Assembly: GCA_947499615.1 (NCBI GenBank)
Contig: CANMOP010000001.1
Coordinates: 98,367 to 162,366 of the forward strand
Direction of reading: 5' to 3'
Source: RH-chloro-G1 sp003670575
GTDB lineage: Bacteria > Chloroflexota > Dehalococcoidia > UBA2979
Length of the DNA stretch: 64,000 nt
Part shown: one piece after another, positions 52,832 through 61,585 of the stretch
How the letters are laid out: every line of letters begins with the position of its first letter
Position numbering within the stretch: position 1 is the stretch's first letter
Notes under the pieces: generated by a model
The model's database searches: none
What the model was told of the DNA's origin: nothing
Seen by the model: only the letters and a program-made list of their open reading frames with translations
Program-made: the position numbers and the translations under genes

Positions 52832-54165
52832 CAGGAGATGAACCCTTCGTAGTTGCGCATCATCATCTGCGCTTCCAGTTGGCGCATCGTATCCAGCACG
52901 ACACCGACGACGATCAGGAGACCGGCGGCGCTGATTTGCACTGCCTGTGTATCAGTGGCCGCCGTCGCAAGGTACGGAATGACCGCGACAAGACCGAGGA
53001 AGATCGCGCCGCCCCAGGTGATTCGGATCAGGACGCGCGTCACATACTCGTTCGTCGGTCGGCCAGGACGGATGCCTGGGATGAATCCACCCTGTCGCTG
53101 CAGGTTCTCCGCCAGGTTCTGCTGCTGGAACGTGACCAGCGTGTAGAAGAAGGAGAACACCACCACCAGGATGAACACGAACAGCCAGTACACCGGCGCC
53201 GTGGGCGTCAACACGCGGCTGACGAACTCCGCGACGCTTCGAATCCAGCCCACGTCCACCGTCTGTGCCACGAACTGCGCAAAGACGGGCGGGAAGATCA
53301 TGATCGAGAACGCGAAGATCAGCGGCACCATGCCTGCCGAGTTGATGCGCAGCGGAATGTGCGTCTGCCCCTGCTGCCGATACATGCGCCCGCCTCGGAA
53401 GGTGGAGCGCGCGTACTGCACCGGGACTCGTCGCTGAGCCTCCTGCACGAAGACAATCGAGGCAACCAGCACCACTGTGATGACCGCGATCAGCAGCACG
53501 CCAGTCACAGCCGCGCCAGTCCCGGACAGCAGCCCGCCACCGATCAGCGACGGCAAACCAGAGACGATGCCCGCGAAGATGATGAGCGAAACCCCGTTCC
53601 CGATGCCGCGCTCGGAGATCAACTCTCCCAGCCAGACTAGGAACATCGTCCCGGCGATCATCGAGAAGATCGACGCGATGGTGGTCAGCGCGTCGCCACC
53701 GGTGAAGCCGATGTTGCTCACGCCACCCAACTGTTGGATCAGCAGCAGCTGGGCATACGCCTGCAGTGCGGCCAGCGGAACCGTAATCCAGTGCGTATAG
53801 ATCTGCAGCCGCTGACGACCAGACTCGCCCTCTTGGGAGAGCGCCTGGAGCCGCGGGATGAGCGGCACAGCGAGTTGCATGATGATCGAGGCGGTGATGT
53901 AGGGATACACGCCCAGCGCGGCGACTGAAAGATTCCTTAGCGCGCCGCCGGAAAAGATGTTCAGGAACCCAAGGATCGCATTGTTGTCGAAGGTACGCCG
54001 CAGCGCCTCCGGATCGACGTTCGGCAGCGGGATGTGCGCCGCAAGCCGGAATACCAGCAGCAGCCCCACTGTGAACAGGATCTTTTCACGCACGTCGGCC
54101 TGGGCGAAGGCATCGATGCCCGCCTGTAGCAGCCGAGGTCGCTGGGAGGTCTGCTGACTTGCCAC
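52831..54165 (-). CDS. secY: Protein translocase subunit SecY
   Basis: 444 residues with ten membrane helices. Helix 2 region VYPYITASIIMQL near 97-109, cytoplasmic loop 5 RRVPVQYARSTFRGG near 243-257, and IPGIRPGRPTNEYV near 365-378 are conserved. It forms the protein-conducting channel. Six bases after rplO. Confidence 0.98.
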   Translation of the reverse strand: MASQQTSQRPRLLQAGIDAFAQADVREKILFTVGLLLVFRLAAHIPLPNVDPEALRRTFDNNAILGFLNIFSGGALRNLSVAALGVYPYITASIIMQLAVPLIPRLQALSQEGESGRQRLQIYTHWITVPLAALQAYAQLLLIQQLGGVSNIGFTGGDALTTIASIFSMIAGTMFLVWLGELISERGIGNGVSLIIFAGIVSGLPSLIGGGLLSGTGAAVTGVLLIAVITVVLVASIVFVQEAQRRVPVQYARSTFRGGRMYRQQGQTHIPLRINSAGMVPLIFAFSIMIFPPVFAQFVAQTVDVGWIRSVAEFVSRVLTPTAPVYWLFVFILVVVFSFFYTLVTFQQQNLAENLQRQGGFIPGIRPGRPTNEYVTRVLIRITWGGAIFLGLVAVIPYLATAATDTQAVQISAAGLLIVVGVVLDTMRQLEAQMMMRNYEGFIS

Positions 54166-54171
54166 CGCTCG

Positions 54172-54708
54172 CTACGCTCCCTGCTCGGGTGTGACCGCGG
54201 CGCCGACAGCAGCAGCCGCTGCCGCCTTGCGGCGGTGAATGCGGTTGCGCACGCGGTGCTCCGCAGGCGCGGTCTCGTCGCAGGTTCCACCAGCCGCGAT
54301 GATCGCGGCCTTCGCCGCCTCAGAGAAGCGCGGCGCGGTGACGATGAGCGCGTGCTCAATCGACCCACTGGCCAGCACCTTGTACGCGGAGGTCGGAGCG
54401 TCGATGAGCCCGACCGCGGCGAGCGAGGTGCCGTCGACAATCGCGCCGGCCTCGAAGCGCCGACCCAGCTCGGTGAGGCTCACCGCCTGGAACTCGACGC
54501 GCGTGAAGTTACGGAAGCCGCGCTTGTGGCCCAGTCGGCGCACCAGCGGCATCTGCCCACCCTCGAACTGGGCGTGCACCTTGTTGCGAGCCTTCTGGCC
54601 CTTGCGACCGCGTCCGGCGTATGTGCCCTGGCCGGAGCCGGGACCGCGCCCAACGCGCTTGGATACCTGCTTCGCGCCGGGCGACTGGCGCAGCGTGTGC
54701 TGTTCCAT
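54172..54708 (-). CDS. rplO: Ribosomal protein L15
   Basis: 178 residues, about 30 longer than usual. The N-terminus KQVSKRVGRGPGSGQGTYAGRGRKGQKAR is the Gly/Arg-rich extension reaching into 23S rRNA; the core ends near residue 145. The extra tail is Arg/His then Ala-rich. Shares one base with rpmD. Confidence 0.97.
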   Translation of the reverse strand: MEQHTLRQSPGAKQVSKRVGRGPGSGQGTYAGRGRKGQKARNKVHAQFEGGQMPLVRRLGHKRGFRNFTRVEFQAVSLTELGRRFEAGAIVDGTSLAAVGLIDAPTSAYKVLASGSIEHALIVTAPRFSEAAKAAIIAAGGTCDETAPAEHRVRNRIHRRKAAAAAAVGAAVTPEQGA

Positions 54709-54890
54709 TACTCGACTTCTTCCACCGTCACCAAGTGACGGACCTTGTCGGCCATCCCGCGGATGGTCCGGTTATCGTCGTGCTCCACCGTCTCGTGCAG
54801 CCGGTGCAACCCGAGCGCGCGAACGGTGCGCTTCTGGTCGAGCGCATACCCGATCGCGGACTTCTTCCATGTGATCCGCAGCCTGGCCAT
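54708..54890 (-). CDS. rpmD: Ribosomal protein L30
   Basis: 60 residues, full length: RITWKKSAIGYALDQKRTVRALGLHRL and a closing beta-strand VRHLVTVEEVE. Small 50S protein between S5 and L15. Confidence 0.96.
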   Translation of the reverse strand: MARLRITWKKSAIGYALDQKRTVRALGLHRLHETVEHDDNRTIRGMADKVRHLVTVEEVE

Positions 54891-54892
54891 CG

Positions 54893-55510
54893 CTATGCCT
54901 CCACTGTCGAGGCAGCGACTGCTGGCGCGCTGGGCGCAACCGCAGGCGCCGACGACGCTGCCACGAGGGCGGCCGCTGCATCCGCGACCATCGCGTGACG
55001 CGCCGCTACCACCTCGTTCGGCTGACGCAGCGAGCGCAGCCCCTCGATGGTGGCTCGCACCACGTTCACCGGGTTGCTGGAGCCGAGCGACTTCGTCAGC
55101 ACGTCCTTGACGCCCGCAGCCTCCATCACGGCGCGCACTGCGCCACCGGCGATAAGGCCGGTACCGGCGGAGGCGGGTCGCATCACGACCTGGGAAGCCT
55201 TGTAGAAGGAGACGGTGTCGTGCGCGATGGTGCCCTGTCGCATCGGCACTTGAATCATGCTGCGACGAGCGATGACGCCACCCTTGCGAATGGCTTCTGG
55301 CACCTCGTTGGCGCGGCCCATGCCGAAGCCCACGTGACCAGCCCCATCGCCCACGACGACGATCGCAGTGAAGGAGAAGCGTCGGCCGCCCTTCACTACC
55401 TTCGCGACGCGGTTGATGAAGACAACCTTCTCAATAAACTCGCTGCCTTCGTCCTCGTCGCGTCGGCGATCCCGACGCGGGCGCTCGCCGCGATCACGCT
55501 GCTGCACCAC
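54893..55510 (-). CDS. rpsE: Ribosomal protein S5
   Basis: 205 residues. The double-stranded RNA-binding part (EFIEKVVFINRVAKVVKGGRRFSFTAIVVVGD near 24-55) and the C-terminal fold (SLGSSNPVNVVRATIEGLRSL) are typical. The final ~35 residues are an Ala/Pro/Val-rich tail absent in E. coli. S5 guards decoding accuracy. Confidence 0.97.
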   Translation of the reverse strand: MVQQRDRGERPRRDRRRDEDEGSEFIEKVVFINRVAKVVKGGRRFSFTAIVVVGDGAGHVGFGMGRANEVPEAIRKGGVIARRSMIQVPMRQGTIAHDTVSFYKASQVVMRPASAGTGLIAGGAVRAVMEAAGVKDVLTKSLGSSNPVNVVRATIEGLRSLRQPNEVVAARHAMVADAAAALVAASSAPAVAPSAPAVAASTVEA

Positions 55511-55872
55511 TAGAACACCAGCCCTTCTTCGCGCGCGGCGTCGGCCAGCGCCTGCACGCGGCCCGCATACGCGAACCCGCCGCGATCGAAGACGACGGTC
55601 TCGAGACCGGCTTCCTTCGCGCGTCGCGCGACCAGCGCGCCCACCTGGCGCGCACGATCGGTCTTCGTGCCCACAACCGCCCGCATCTCCACCTCCATGT
55701 CGGAGGCCTGCGCGAGCGTGCGACCGATGCCGTCATCGATCACCTGCGCGTAGATGTGCTGCCCGGAGCGGAAGACCGCCAACCGAGGTCGGTCAGCGGT
55801 GCCGCTGACCTTCTTGCGAAGCCGCAGGTGGCGGCGAATGCGCGCAACGCGCGAGGTATCGGAGGCTGCCAT
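55510..55872 (-). CDS. rplR: Ribosomal protein L18
   Basis: 120 residues. RIRRHLRLRKKVSGTADRPRLAVFRSGQHIYAQVIDD near 11-47 and FDRGGFAYAGRVQALADAAREEGL at the end are standard. It binds 5S rRNA. One-base overlap with rpsE. Confidence 0.98.
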   Translation of the reverse strand: MAASDTSRVARIRRHLRLRKKVSGTADRPRLAVFRSGQHIYAQVIDDGIGRTLAQASDMEVEMRAVVGTKTDRARQVGALVARRAKEAGLETVVFDRGGFAYAGRVQALADAAREEGLVF

Positions 55873-55899
55873 GCTTCGGCTCCCTAGCGCCTAAGGTCC

Positions 55900-56436
55900 C
55901 TATCGACCAGTCTTGCCGGCCTTGCGCCGGACCACTTCGCCCACGTACCGGATGCCCTTGCCACGGTATGGCTCGGGCGGGCGCTGCTTGCGAACCAATG
56001 CGGCCTGCTGGCCAACGACCTGCTTGTCAATGCCAGTCACGTGGAGTCGCGTTGGGGTTTCCACCTCAAACGTCGCGCCGTCCAGCGGCTGGAGCTCCAC
56101 CTGATGGGAGTAGCCCACGTTCAGGATCAGATTCGTGCCGCGCAACTCGGCGCGGTATCCAGTGCCCTGAATCTCCAGCGACTTACGGAACCCGTCCGCA
56201 ACGCCGGTGATCATGTTGGCCAGCAGTGCACGGGTCAGCCCGTGCAACGCGCGGTGGGTCGGCGCATTGGTCGGCCGCGTCACGACGACGTTGCCTTCCT
56301 CTACGACGGCGGTGATCACGGGGTGCACGTCGTGCTCCAGCACGCCACGTGGGCCACGGACCAGCGCATGCTGACCCGCCAGCGTGACTTCCACGCCCGC
56401 CGGGATCGGGATCGGCAACCTGCCTATGCGCGACAT
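55900..56436 (-). CDS. rplF: Ribosomal protein L6
   Basis: 178 residues. SRIGRLPIPIPAGVEVTLAGQHALVRGPRGVL at the start and PEPYRGKGIRYVGEVVRRKAGKTG at the end match the two-fold-repeated L6 fold near the factor-binding centre. Confidence 0.98.
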   Translation of the reverse strand: MSRIGRLPIPIPAGVEVTLAGQHALVRGPRGVLEHDVHPVITAVVEEGNVVVTRPTNAPTHRALHGLTRALLANMITGVADGFRKSLEIQGTGYRAELRGTNLILNVGYSHQVELQPLDGATFEVETPTRLHVTGIDKQVVGQQAALVRKQRPPEPYRGKGIRYVGEVVRRKAGKTGR

Positions 56437-56445
56437 GGGACGCTC

Positions 56446-56844
56446 CTACCAGACGTAACAGATCACCTCGCCGCCGACCTTTTGACGCCAGGCTTCGTGG
56501 CCAGACATCACGCCGCGCGAGGTGCTCATGATCGCGACACCGAGGCCACCGTAGACCCGCGGGATCTCACCTTTGTTGACGTACACACGCAGCCCCGGTC
56601 GGGAGACGCGGCGGATTCCGCCAAGCGTCGCCCGTCGGTCTGGGCGGTAGTTCAAGCGCAGCCGCAGGTAGCGGCGCGCGCCTTCGCTCTCTTCTGTGTA
56701 TCCCGCGATATACCCTTCGTTTCGCAGAACGTCGGCGACGGCCTGCTTCACGTTGGAGGCGGGAACACGCACCGTCTCGTGACGCGCGCTCACGGCATTC
56801 CGGATGCGCGTGCACATGTCGGCCAGGGGGTCGGACATACTCAT
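56446..56844 (-). CDS. rpsH: Ribosomal protein S8
   Basis: 132 residues. DPLADMCTRIRNAVSARHETVRVPASNVKQAVADVL near 5-40 and STSRGVMSGHEAWRQKVGGEVICYVW at the end are diagnostic. The ATG two codons in (56838) is an alternative start. It binds central 16S rRNA. Confidence 0.98.
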   Translation of the reverse strand: MSMSDPLADMCTRIRNAVSARHETVRVPASNVKQAVADVLRNEGYIAGYTEESEGARRYLRLRLNYRPDRRATLGGIRRVSRPGLRVYVNKGEIPRVYGGLGVAIMSTSRGVMSGHEAWRQKVGGEVICYVW

Positions 56845-56887
56845 TGTTGTCTCAGCCTGCCTTCCGCCGGTCCTCGGCGTCCGCCGA

Positions 56888-57091
56888 TTACCAGGAGGAC
56901 TTCTTCACACCCGGGAGCTTGCCCTGGTTCGCCAGGGTACGGAAGCAGATTCGGCACATGCCAAACTGCCGCATGAATCCGCGAGGCCGTCCGCACGGTC
57001 GATCGCTCCAGATCACGGTGCACCGGCTGCGGGTACGGGTTACGTACTTCCTCAGCCGAGTCGATTTCACGATCTGCGACATTTTCGCCAT
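56888..57091 (-). CDS. rpsN: Ribosomal protein S14, zinc type with enlarged first knuckle
   Basis: 67 residues, six more than the normal zinc-type S14 (61). The second zinc pair is standard (CRIC, Cys46/Cys49). The first pair, normally C-x2-C, is Cys24 and Cys33 with eight residues between (RCTVIWSDRPCGRPRG). The insertion is in frame and the rest (FMRQFGMCRICFRTLANQGKLPGVKKSSW) is normal. It should still bind zinc with a longer loop, or the knuckle may be altered. Confidence 0.96.
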   Translation of the reverse strand: MAKMSQIVKSTRLRKYVTRTRSRCTVIWSDRPCGRPRGFMRQFGMCRICFRTLANQGKLPGVKKSSW

Positions 57092-57102
57092 CGTGTGCTC
57101 CC

Positions 57103-57663
57103 TTAGCTCTTCACAAACGGCATGCCGAGCAACTCGAGCAGCCGCTTGCCTTCTTCATCGGTGCGCGCTGTTGTCACCACGTTCACCTGCATCCCACGCA
57201 CGCGCTCCACCTGGTCGAACGAGATCTCAGGGAAGATGATCTGCTCGGCCAGGCCCAGCGCGTAGTTCCCGCGGCCATCGAAGGCGTTCGCCGGCACGCC
57301 GCGGAAGTCGCGGACACGAGGCAACGCCATGTTCATCAGGCGATCCATGAACTCCCACATGCGGTCACCCCGCAGCGTCATAGAGACGCCGATCGGGTTG
57401 CCTTCCCGCAGCTTGAAGTTTGAAATCGCCTTGCGCGCACGATTCACAATCGGACGCTGCCCGGTGATCGCCTGCAAGTCCGCAACGGCGGACTCCACGG
57501 CACGACCGTTCGTCAGCGCCTCGCCCAGGCCGATGTTGATACCGACTTTCGTCAGCGTCGGCACCTGCATGACGTTCGCGTAGCCGAACTCCCGCTGCAT
57601 CACGGCGAACACTTCGTCGCGATACTTTTGCTTCAGTGTGGGGATCGTGGCTGTAGTCACCAT
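57103..57663 (-). CDS. rplE: Ribosomal protein L5
   Basis: 186 residues from the ATG at 57663, where the conserved IPTLKQKYRDEV start begins and which overlaps the rplX stop by one base; the open frame continues further upstream only as readthrough. VGINIGLGEA, ITGQRPIVNRARKAISNFKLREGNPIG and a final LLELLGMPF are typical. It binds 5S rRNA. Confidence 0.97.
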   Translation of the reverse strand: MVTTATIPTLKQKYRDEVFAVMQREFGYANVMQVPTLTKVGINIGLGEALTNGRAVESAVADLQAITGQRPIVNRARKAISNFKLREGNPIGVSMTLRGDRMWEFMDRLMNMALPRVRDFRGVPANAFDGRGNYALGLAEQIIFPEISFDQVERVRGMQVNVVTTARTDEEGKRLLELLGMPFVKS

Positions 57664-57980
57664 TAGTCGATCGCCTCCCCGCAGCCGCGGCAGACGCGCA
57701 CTTTGCGTCCGTCTTCCAACCGCTTGAACCCCACCCGCACCGCCTTGGTGCAGGACGGGCACACGACGGCGACGTTCGAGAGGTGCAACGGAGCCTCGAC
57801 CTCGATGATCCCGGACGGCTCCGTCGGCGACTGCTGTCGACGGTGCTTCTTCACAATGTTCAGGCCGTGCAACACCACGCGATCCTCACGCGGGAGCACC
57901 TGGCGCACCTGAGCGCGCTTGCCTCGATCTTTGCCCGTGTTCACTTCCACGGTGTCGTCTCGCCGGATGCGGGCAGCCAT
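57663..57980 (-). CDS. rplX: Ribosomal protein L24
   Basis: 105 residues. The KOW motif (DDTVEVNTGKDRGKRAQVRQVLPREDRVVLHGLNIVKKH) spans 8-46. The C-terminal part has CPSC and CRGC pairs, a zinc-ribbon-like addition seen in many non-proteobacterial L24. Early assembly protein of the 50S subunit. Confidence 0.97.
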   Translation of the reverse strand: MAARIRRDDTVEVNTGKDRGKRAQVRQVLPREDRVVLHGLNIVKKHRRQQSPTEPSGIIEVEAPLHLSNVAVVCPSCTKAVRVGFKRLEDGRKVRVCRGCGEAID

Positions 57981-58351
57981 TACAGCACCTCCGGTGCAAG
58001 CGACACGATGCGCATGAACTCGCGGTCTCGCAGCTCACGAGCCACAGGCCCGAAGATGCGCGTCCCACGGGGGTTGCCGGCCTTGTCGGATAGCAACACC
58101 GCCGCGTTCTCATCGAACCGAATCGAGGAGCCGTCCTGCCGCTGGTAGGCATGCGCTACGCGCACGACCACTGCACGGACGACCTCGCCCTTCTTCACGT
58201 TGCCGTTCGGCTGCGCCTCTTTGACGCTGGCGATGATTACATCGCCCACGCCGGCGTACCGCCTCCGGGTGCCACCAAGCACGCGGATGCAGAGCAACTC
58301 GCGCGCGCCGGAGTTGTCGGCGACTTTCACCCTGCTCTGCTGCTGGATCAT
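57980..58351 (-). CDS. rplN: Ribosomal protein L14
   Basis: 123 residues, standard length. MIQQQSRVKVADNSGARELLCIRVLGG at the start and ARELRDREFMRIVSLAPEVL at the end are conserved. It contacts the 30S subunit at a bridge. Shares one base with rplX. Confidence 0.98.
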   Translation of the reverse strand: MIQQQSRVKVADNSGARELLCIRVLGGTRRRYAGVGDVIIASVKEAQPNGNVKKGEVVRAVVVRVAHAYQRQDGSSIRFDENAAVLLSDKAGNPRGTRIFGPVARELRDREFMRIVSLAPEVL

Positions 58352-58747
58352 CTACTCAGCCCGCTCCCCGCCACCGGTCGCCTGCGCGCCGCCAGCGTCT
58401 CCCGCGTCAGCCGTATGGGCAGCCGAGCGTTGCACTTCCGTTACCAGGTTCGCATCGATCGAGGTGGCAGCGATGTCCGTCACCTGTCGCTCGACGATCA
58501 CCTCTACCAGCCGCCAGCGCTTCGTCTTGCTGATCGGCCGGCACTCCTCGATACGCACCAGGTCACCAGTGGTGGCCTGGTTCTCCGGGTCGTGCACCGC
58601 GTATCGCTTCGTCGTCCGAATCACCTTGTGGTAGATGCGGTGCGGCGCCTGCCGCGCGATGGCGACGATGATGGTCTGGTCACCCTTGTCGGAGACCACC
58701 GTTCCGGTGCGTGCCTTGCGGTTCACCGCCGGTGCTGGCGTCACCAT
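58352..58747 (-). CDS. rpsQ: Ribosomal protein S17 with C-terminal extension
   Basis: 131 residues, against about 85 in E. coli. The core (RTGTVVSDKGDQTIIVAIARQAPHRIYHKVIRTTKRYAVHDPEN, to CRPISKTKRWRLVEVIVE) ends near residue 87. The remaining ~44 residues are low-complexity and Ala/Gly-rich. Early 16S rRNA binder. Confidence 0.96.
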   Translation of the reverse strand: MVTPAPAVNRKARTGTVVSDKGDQTIIVAIARQAPHRIYHKVIRTTKRYAVHDPENQATTGDLVRIEECRPISKTKRWRLVEVIVERQVTDIAATSIDANLVTEVQRSAAHTADAGDAGGAQATGGGERAE

Positions 58748-58749
58748 GA

Positions 58750-58995
58750 TTACTCCCCATCCGCGACTGCGGTCGCGACCAGGCGGTCGTGCGCCGCGAT
58801 GATCGTGCGCTCATGAATGAGCGTCTTCAGCCGTGCGATGCGCTTCTTGGCTTTGCGCATCTGCGTGTTGTCGGCCAGTTGCCTCGTGGCAGTCTGGAAC
58901 CTCAGGTTGAACAGCGACTGGTGCGCGGACTCCAGGTCTTCCGCCAGCTGCTCATCGGTGCGCGCGCGTGCATCGCGCGTCTCCTGTGTGCTCAT
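58750..58995 (-). CDS. rpmC: Ribosomal protein L29
   Basis: 81 residues from the ATG at 58995. DEQLAEDLESAHQSLFNLRFQTATRQLADNTQMRKAKKRIARLKTLIHER is the two-helix L29 fold. A short Ala-rich tail follows. It sits at the tunnel exit and helps dock SRP and trigger factor. Confidence 0.96.
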   Translation of the reverse strand: MSTQETRDARARTDEQLAEDLESAHQSLFNLRFQTATRQLADNTQMRKAKKRIARLKTLIHERTIIAAHDRLVATAVADGE

Positions 58996-59020
58996 TGAAT
59001 GGACCTCACCGGCGCGAGCT

Positions 59021-59440
59021 TCACTGCGCCAACTCCTCGCGGCCGATGACCTTCGTGTCCACCGGCAGCTTGTGGTGCGCGCGGCGGAACGCCTCGCGGA
59101 CTGCCACTTCACCCACGCCGGAAACCTCGAACATCACACGTCCACGCTTCACGACCGCTACCCAGTGGTCGGCCGGGCCCTTGCCCTTGCCCATGCGGGT
59201 CTCGACCGGCTTCTTCGTTACCGGCTTGTCCGGGAAGATGCGAATCCAGACCTTACCACCGCGCCGCAGCGATCCCGTGATCGCGCGTCGAGCGGACTCA
59301 ATCTGGCGCGAGTCTACCCACGCCGTCGTCTGAGCCTGCAGGCCCCACTCACCGAACGCGACGGTGTTACCCGTCTGGGCAGCGCCTGAGCGCCGACCAC
59401 GGTGCTGCTTCCGATACTTTGCGCGCCGGGGCATCAACAT
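59021..59440 (-). CDS. rplP: Ribosomal protein L16
   Basis: 139 residues from the ATG at 59440, giving the standard MLMPRRAKYRKQHRG start; an ATG two codons later also fits. FGEWGLQAQTTAWVDSRQIESARRAITGSLRRGGKVWIRIFPDKPVTKKP is conserved. It shapes the A-tRNA site. The start follows rpsC closely. Confidence 0.97.
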   Translation of the reverse strand: MLMPRRAKYRKQHRGRRSGAAQTGNTVAFGEWGLQAQTTAWVDSRQIESARRAITGSLRRGGKVWIRIFPDKPVTKKPVETRMGKGKGPADHWVAVVKRGRVMFEVSGVGEVAVREAFRRAHHKLPVDTKVIGREELAQ

Positions 59441-59444
59441 CGCG

Positions 59445-60113
59445 CTACTCCGTGGTTTCCATACCCGCGAGCGCCAATGGCGACTCGCGCGGGTCGATGT
59501 CACCCTTGTAGATCCAGCACTTCACGCCGATCTGGCCGAAGGTGGTGTGCGCCTCTGCCAGACCAAAGTCGATGTCCGCCCGCAAAGTGTGCAACGGGAC
59601 TCGCCCCTGCATCTCCTGCTCCGAGCGCGACATTTCCGAACCGCCCAGCCGGCCGCTGATACGCACGCGGCATCCGAGCGCGCCACGCTGCATGGTGCGC
59701 AGTACGGCCTGCTTCATCGCACGCCGGAACGCCACGCGGCGTACCAACTGATCCGCGACCGAACGAGCGACGAGCTGCGCGTCCAACTCCGGGACGCGAA
59801 TCTCCTCGATGTTCAGACGCACGCGCCGCTCCGTCGCAGCCTCCAGCGAGCCGCGGAGGTGCTCCACGTTCTGCCCGCCGCGCCCAATGACGATGCCGGG
59901 CTTCGCCGTCCGCACCGTCAGCGCAAGCTGGTTCGCGTTACGGTCGATCGTGATCCCTGAGATGCCTGCGTCGGGCAGCATCTTCATCACCAGGCGGCGC
60001 AACCGCATGTCCTCTTGGACCAGATTTGCGTAATCACGCTCGCTGAACCAGCGGGACTGCCAGTCCTTGGTGATGCCGACGCGGAACCCGTACGGGTGTA
60101 CTTTCCGGCCCAT
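59445..60113 (-). CDS. rpsC: Ribosomal protein S3
   Basis: 222 residues. It starts MGRKVHPYGFRVGITKDWQSRWF. The KH domain holds IVIGRGGQNVEHLRGSLE near 75-92; the C-terminal domain ends WIYKGDI. It forms the mRNA entry helicase with S4 and S5. Lies four bases before rplP. Confidence 0.98.
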   Translation of the reverse strand: MGRKVHPYGFRVGITKDWQSRWFSERDYANLVQEDMRLRRLVMKMLPDAGISGITIDRNANQLALTVRTAKPGIVIGRGGQNVEHLRGSLEAATERRVRLNIEEIRVPELDAQLVARSVADQLVRRVAFRRAMKQAVLRTMQRGALGCRVRISGRLGGSEMSRSEQEMQGRVPLHTLRADIDFGLAEAHTTFGQIGVKCWIYKGDIDPRESPLALAGMETTE

Positions 60114-60455
60114 CTAGAACCCCTCGTCCCCTTCGACCACGATTTCGATGTGCGCAGAGCGCTTCATCCTTGGCTCCGCCCGCCCACGCGAGCGTGCCCG
60201 GAAGCGCTTCAACGTCGGCGCCTCGTCCGCGAACGCCCGCTTTACCAGCAGACGGTCCGGGTTCAGGTTGAAGTTGTTCTCAGCATTCGCCACTGCGGAC
60301 TTGACCGCCTTGAGGACGATCTTCGCGGACGGCTGCGAGAGAAACTCCAACACGGATACTGCCTCGCCCGCCGGGAGCCCCCGGATGCGGTCAAGGATCA
60401 ATCGCACCTTGCGCGGTGAGATCGGCTGGTTCGCTGCGAGCGCGCGCACTTCCAT
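60114..60455 (-). CDS. rplV: Ribosomal protein L22
   Basis: 113 residues. ISPRKVRLILDRIRGLPAGEAVSVLEFL near 12-39, the NAENNFN stretch near 61-67 and the hairpin RSRGRAEPRMKRSAHIEIVV that lines the exit tunnel are present. One base before rpsC and one-base overlap with rpsS. Confidence 0.98.
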   Translation of the reverse strand: MEVRALAANQPISPRKVRLILDRIRGLPAGEAVSVLEFLSQPSAKIVLKAVKSAVANAENNFNLNPDRLLVKRAFADEAPTLKRFRARSRGRAEPRMKRSAHIEIVVEGDEGF

Positions 60456-60739
60456 TAGCGTGCCCTCGAGGTGGTCTCAGACCGCCCCTTGTGCCCGCGG
60501 AACGTCCGCGTAAACGCGAACTCGCCGAGCTTGTGACCCACCATGTTCTCCGTGCAGAAGACCGGCACGTGTCGACGCCCGTCGTGCACGGCCAGCGTGA
60601 GGCCCACGAAGTCCGGCATGATCGTGGAGGCGCGAGACCAGGTGCGAATCGCAACCTTGGTGCCGGCGCGCTGCACGGCTTCCACCTTGGCCATGAGCTT
60701 CGGGTCGATGTACGGCCCCTTCTTCGTTGAGCGTGACAT
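60455..60739 (-). CDS. rpsS: Ribosomal protein S19
   Basis: 94 residues. SRSTKKGPYIDPKLMAKVEAV at the start and VGHKLGEFAFTRTFRGHKG near 70-88 are standard. It lies in the 30S head near tRNA. Six bases after rplB. Confidence 0.98.
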   Translation of the reverse strand: MSRSTKKGPYIDPKLMAKVEAVQRAGTKVAIRTWSRASTIMPDFVGLTLAVHDGRRHVPVFCTENMVGHKLGEFAFTRTFRGHKGRSETTSRAR

Positions 60740-60745
60740 CGCGGT

Positions 60746-61582
60746 CTACCTCCGGCCTCGGCTGCGGCGCCGTTGCACCATCGCGTCTGTCCGCTTGTTG
60801 TTGCGCGTGCGGTAGCCGAGTGCCGGCTTGCCCCACGGTGTCTTCGGCCCAGGCATACCGATCGATGCCTTGCCCTCACCACCGCCGTGCGGATGATCAA
60901 CGGGGTTCATTGCAGAGCCTCTGACTTGCGGCCGCCGACCACGATGTCGGTTCCGCCCTGCCTTGCCGAGCTTCAGCAGCGCGTGCTCCGCGTTACCCAC
61001 AGTGCCCACGGTGGCCTGGCAGGTCTCCAGCACGTAGCGCATCTCACCCGAGGGGAGACGCAGCAGCGCTCGGCCGCCATCCTTCGCCATCAATTGAATG
61101 CTGGCACCCGCCGCACGCCCCATCTGGGCGCCTCGACCGGGCTGCATTTCGACGTTGTGCACCGTAGTGCCCAGCGGCAACGCGGACAGCGGCAGCGTGT
61201 TCCCGGATGCGATCGGCACCGCGGGTCCAGCGATCACGGCCTGACCAATGGTCGTGCCGGTCGGCGCAACGATGTACCGCTTGTCGCCATCGACGTAGTG
61301 GACCAGCGCGATGCGCGCGCTGCGTCCCGGGTCGTACTCGATCGCAGCGATCTTGCCGGGCACGCCAGCCTTGTCGCGCTTGAAGTCGATGATTCGAATC
61401 TTCCGCTTCGCCCCACCGCCGCGGTGGCGAATGGTGATGGAACCCGTGTTCGAGCGCCCTGCACGCTGCTTCTTGGGAGCAAGCAGCTTCTTCTCGGGCG
61501 AACTCTTCGTGATCTCCTCGAAGGAGAACCCCGTCGCCCCACGGCGGCCAGGAGAAGTCGGACGAAAACTACGTACCGGCAT
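60746..61582 (-). CDS. rplB: Ribosomal protein L2
   Basis: 278 residues. RNTGSITIRHRGGGAKRKIRIIDFKRDK near 43-70 and MNPVDHPHGGGEGK near 225-238 with the conserved His near the peptidyl-transferase centre. It ends in the basic RRRSRGRR tail. Central 50S protein. Confidence 0.98.
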   Translation of the reverse strand: MPVRSFRPTSPGRRGATGFSFEEITKSSPEKKLLAPKKQRAGRSNTGSITIRHRGGGAKRKIRIIDFKRDKAGVPGKIAAIEYDPGRSARIALVHYVDGDKRYIVAPTGTTIGQAVIAGPAVPIASGNTLPLSALPLGTTVHNVEMQPGRGAQMGRAAGASIQLMAKDGGRALLRLPSGEMRYVLETCQATVGTVGNAEHALLKLGKAGRNRHRGRRPQVRGSAMNPVDHPHGGGEGKASIGMPGPKTPWGKPALGYRTRNNKRTDAMVQRRRSRGRR

Positions 61583-61585
61583 CGC

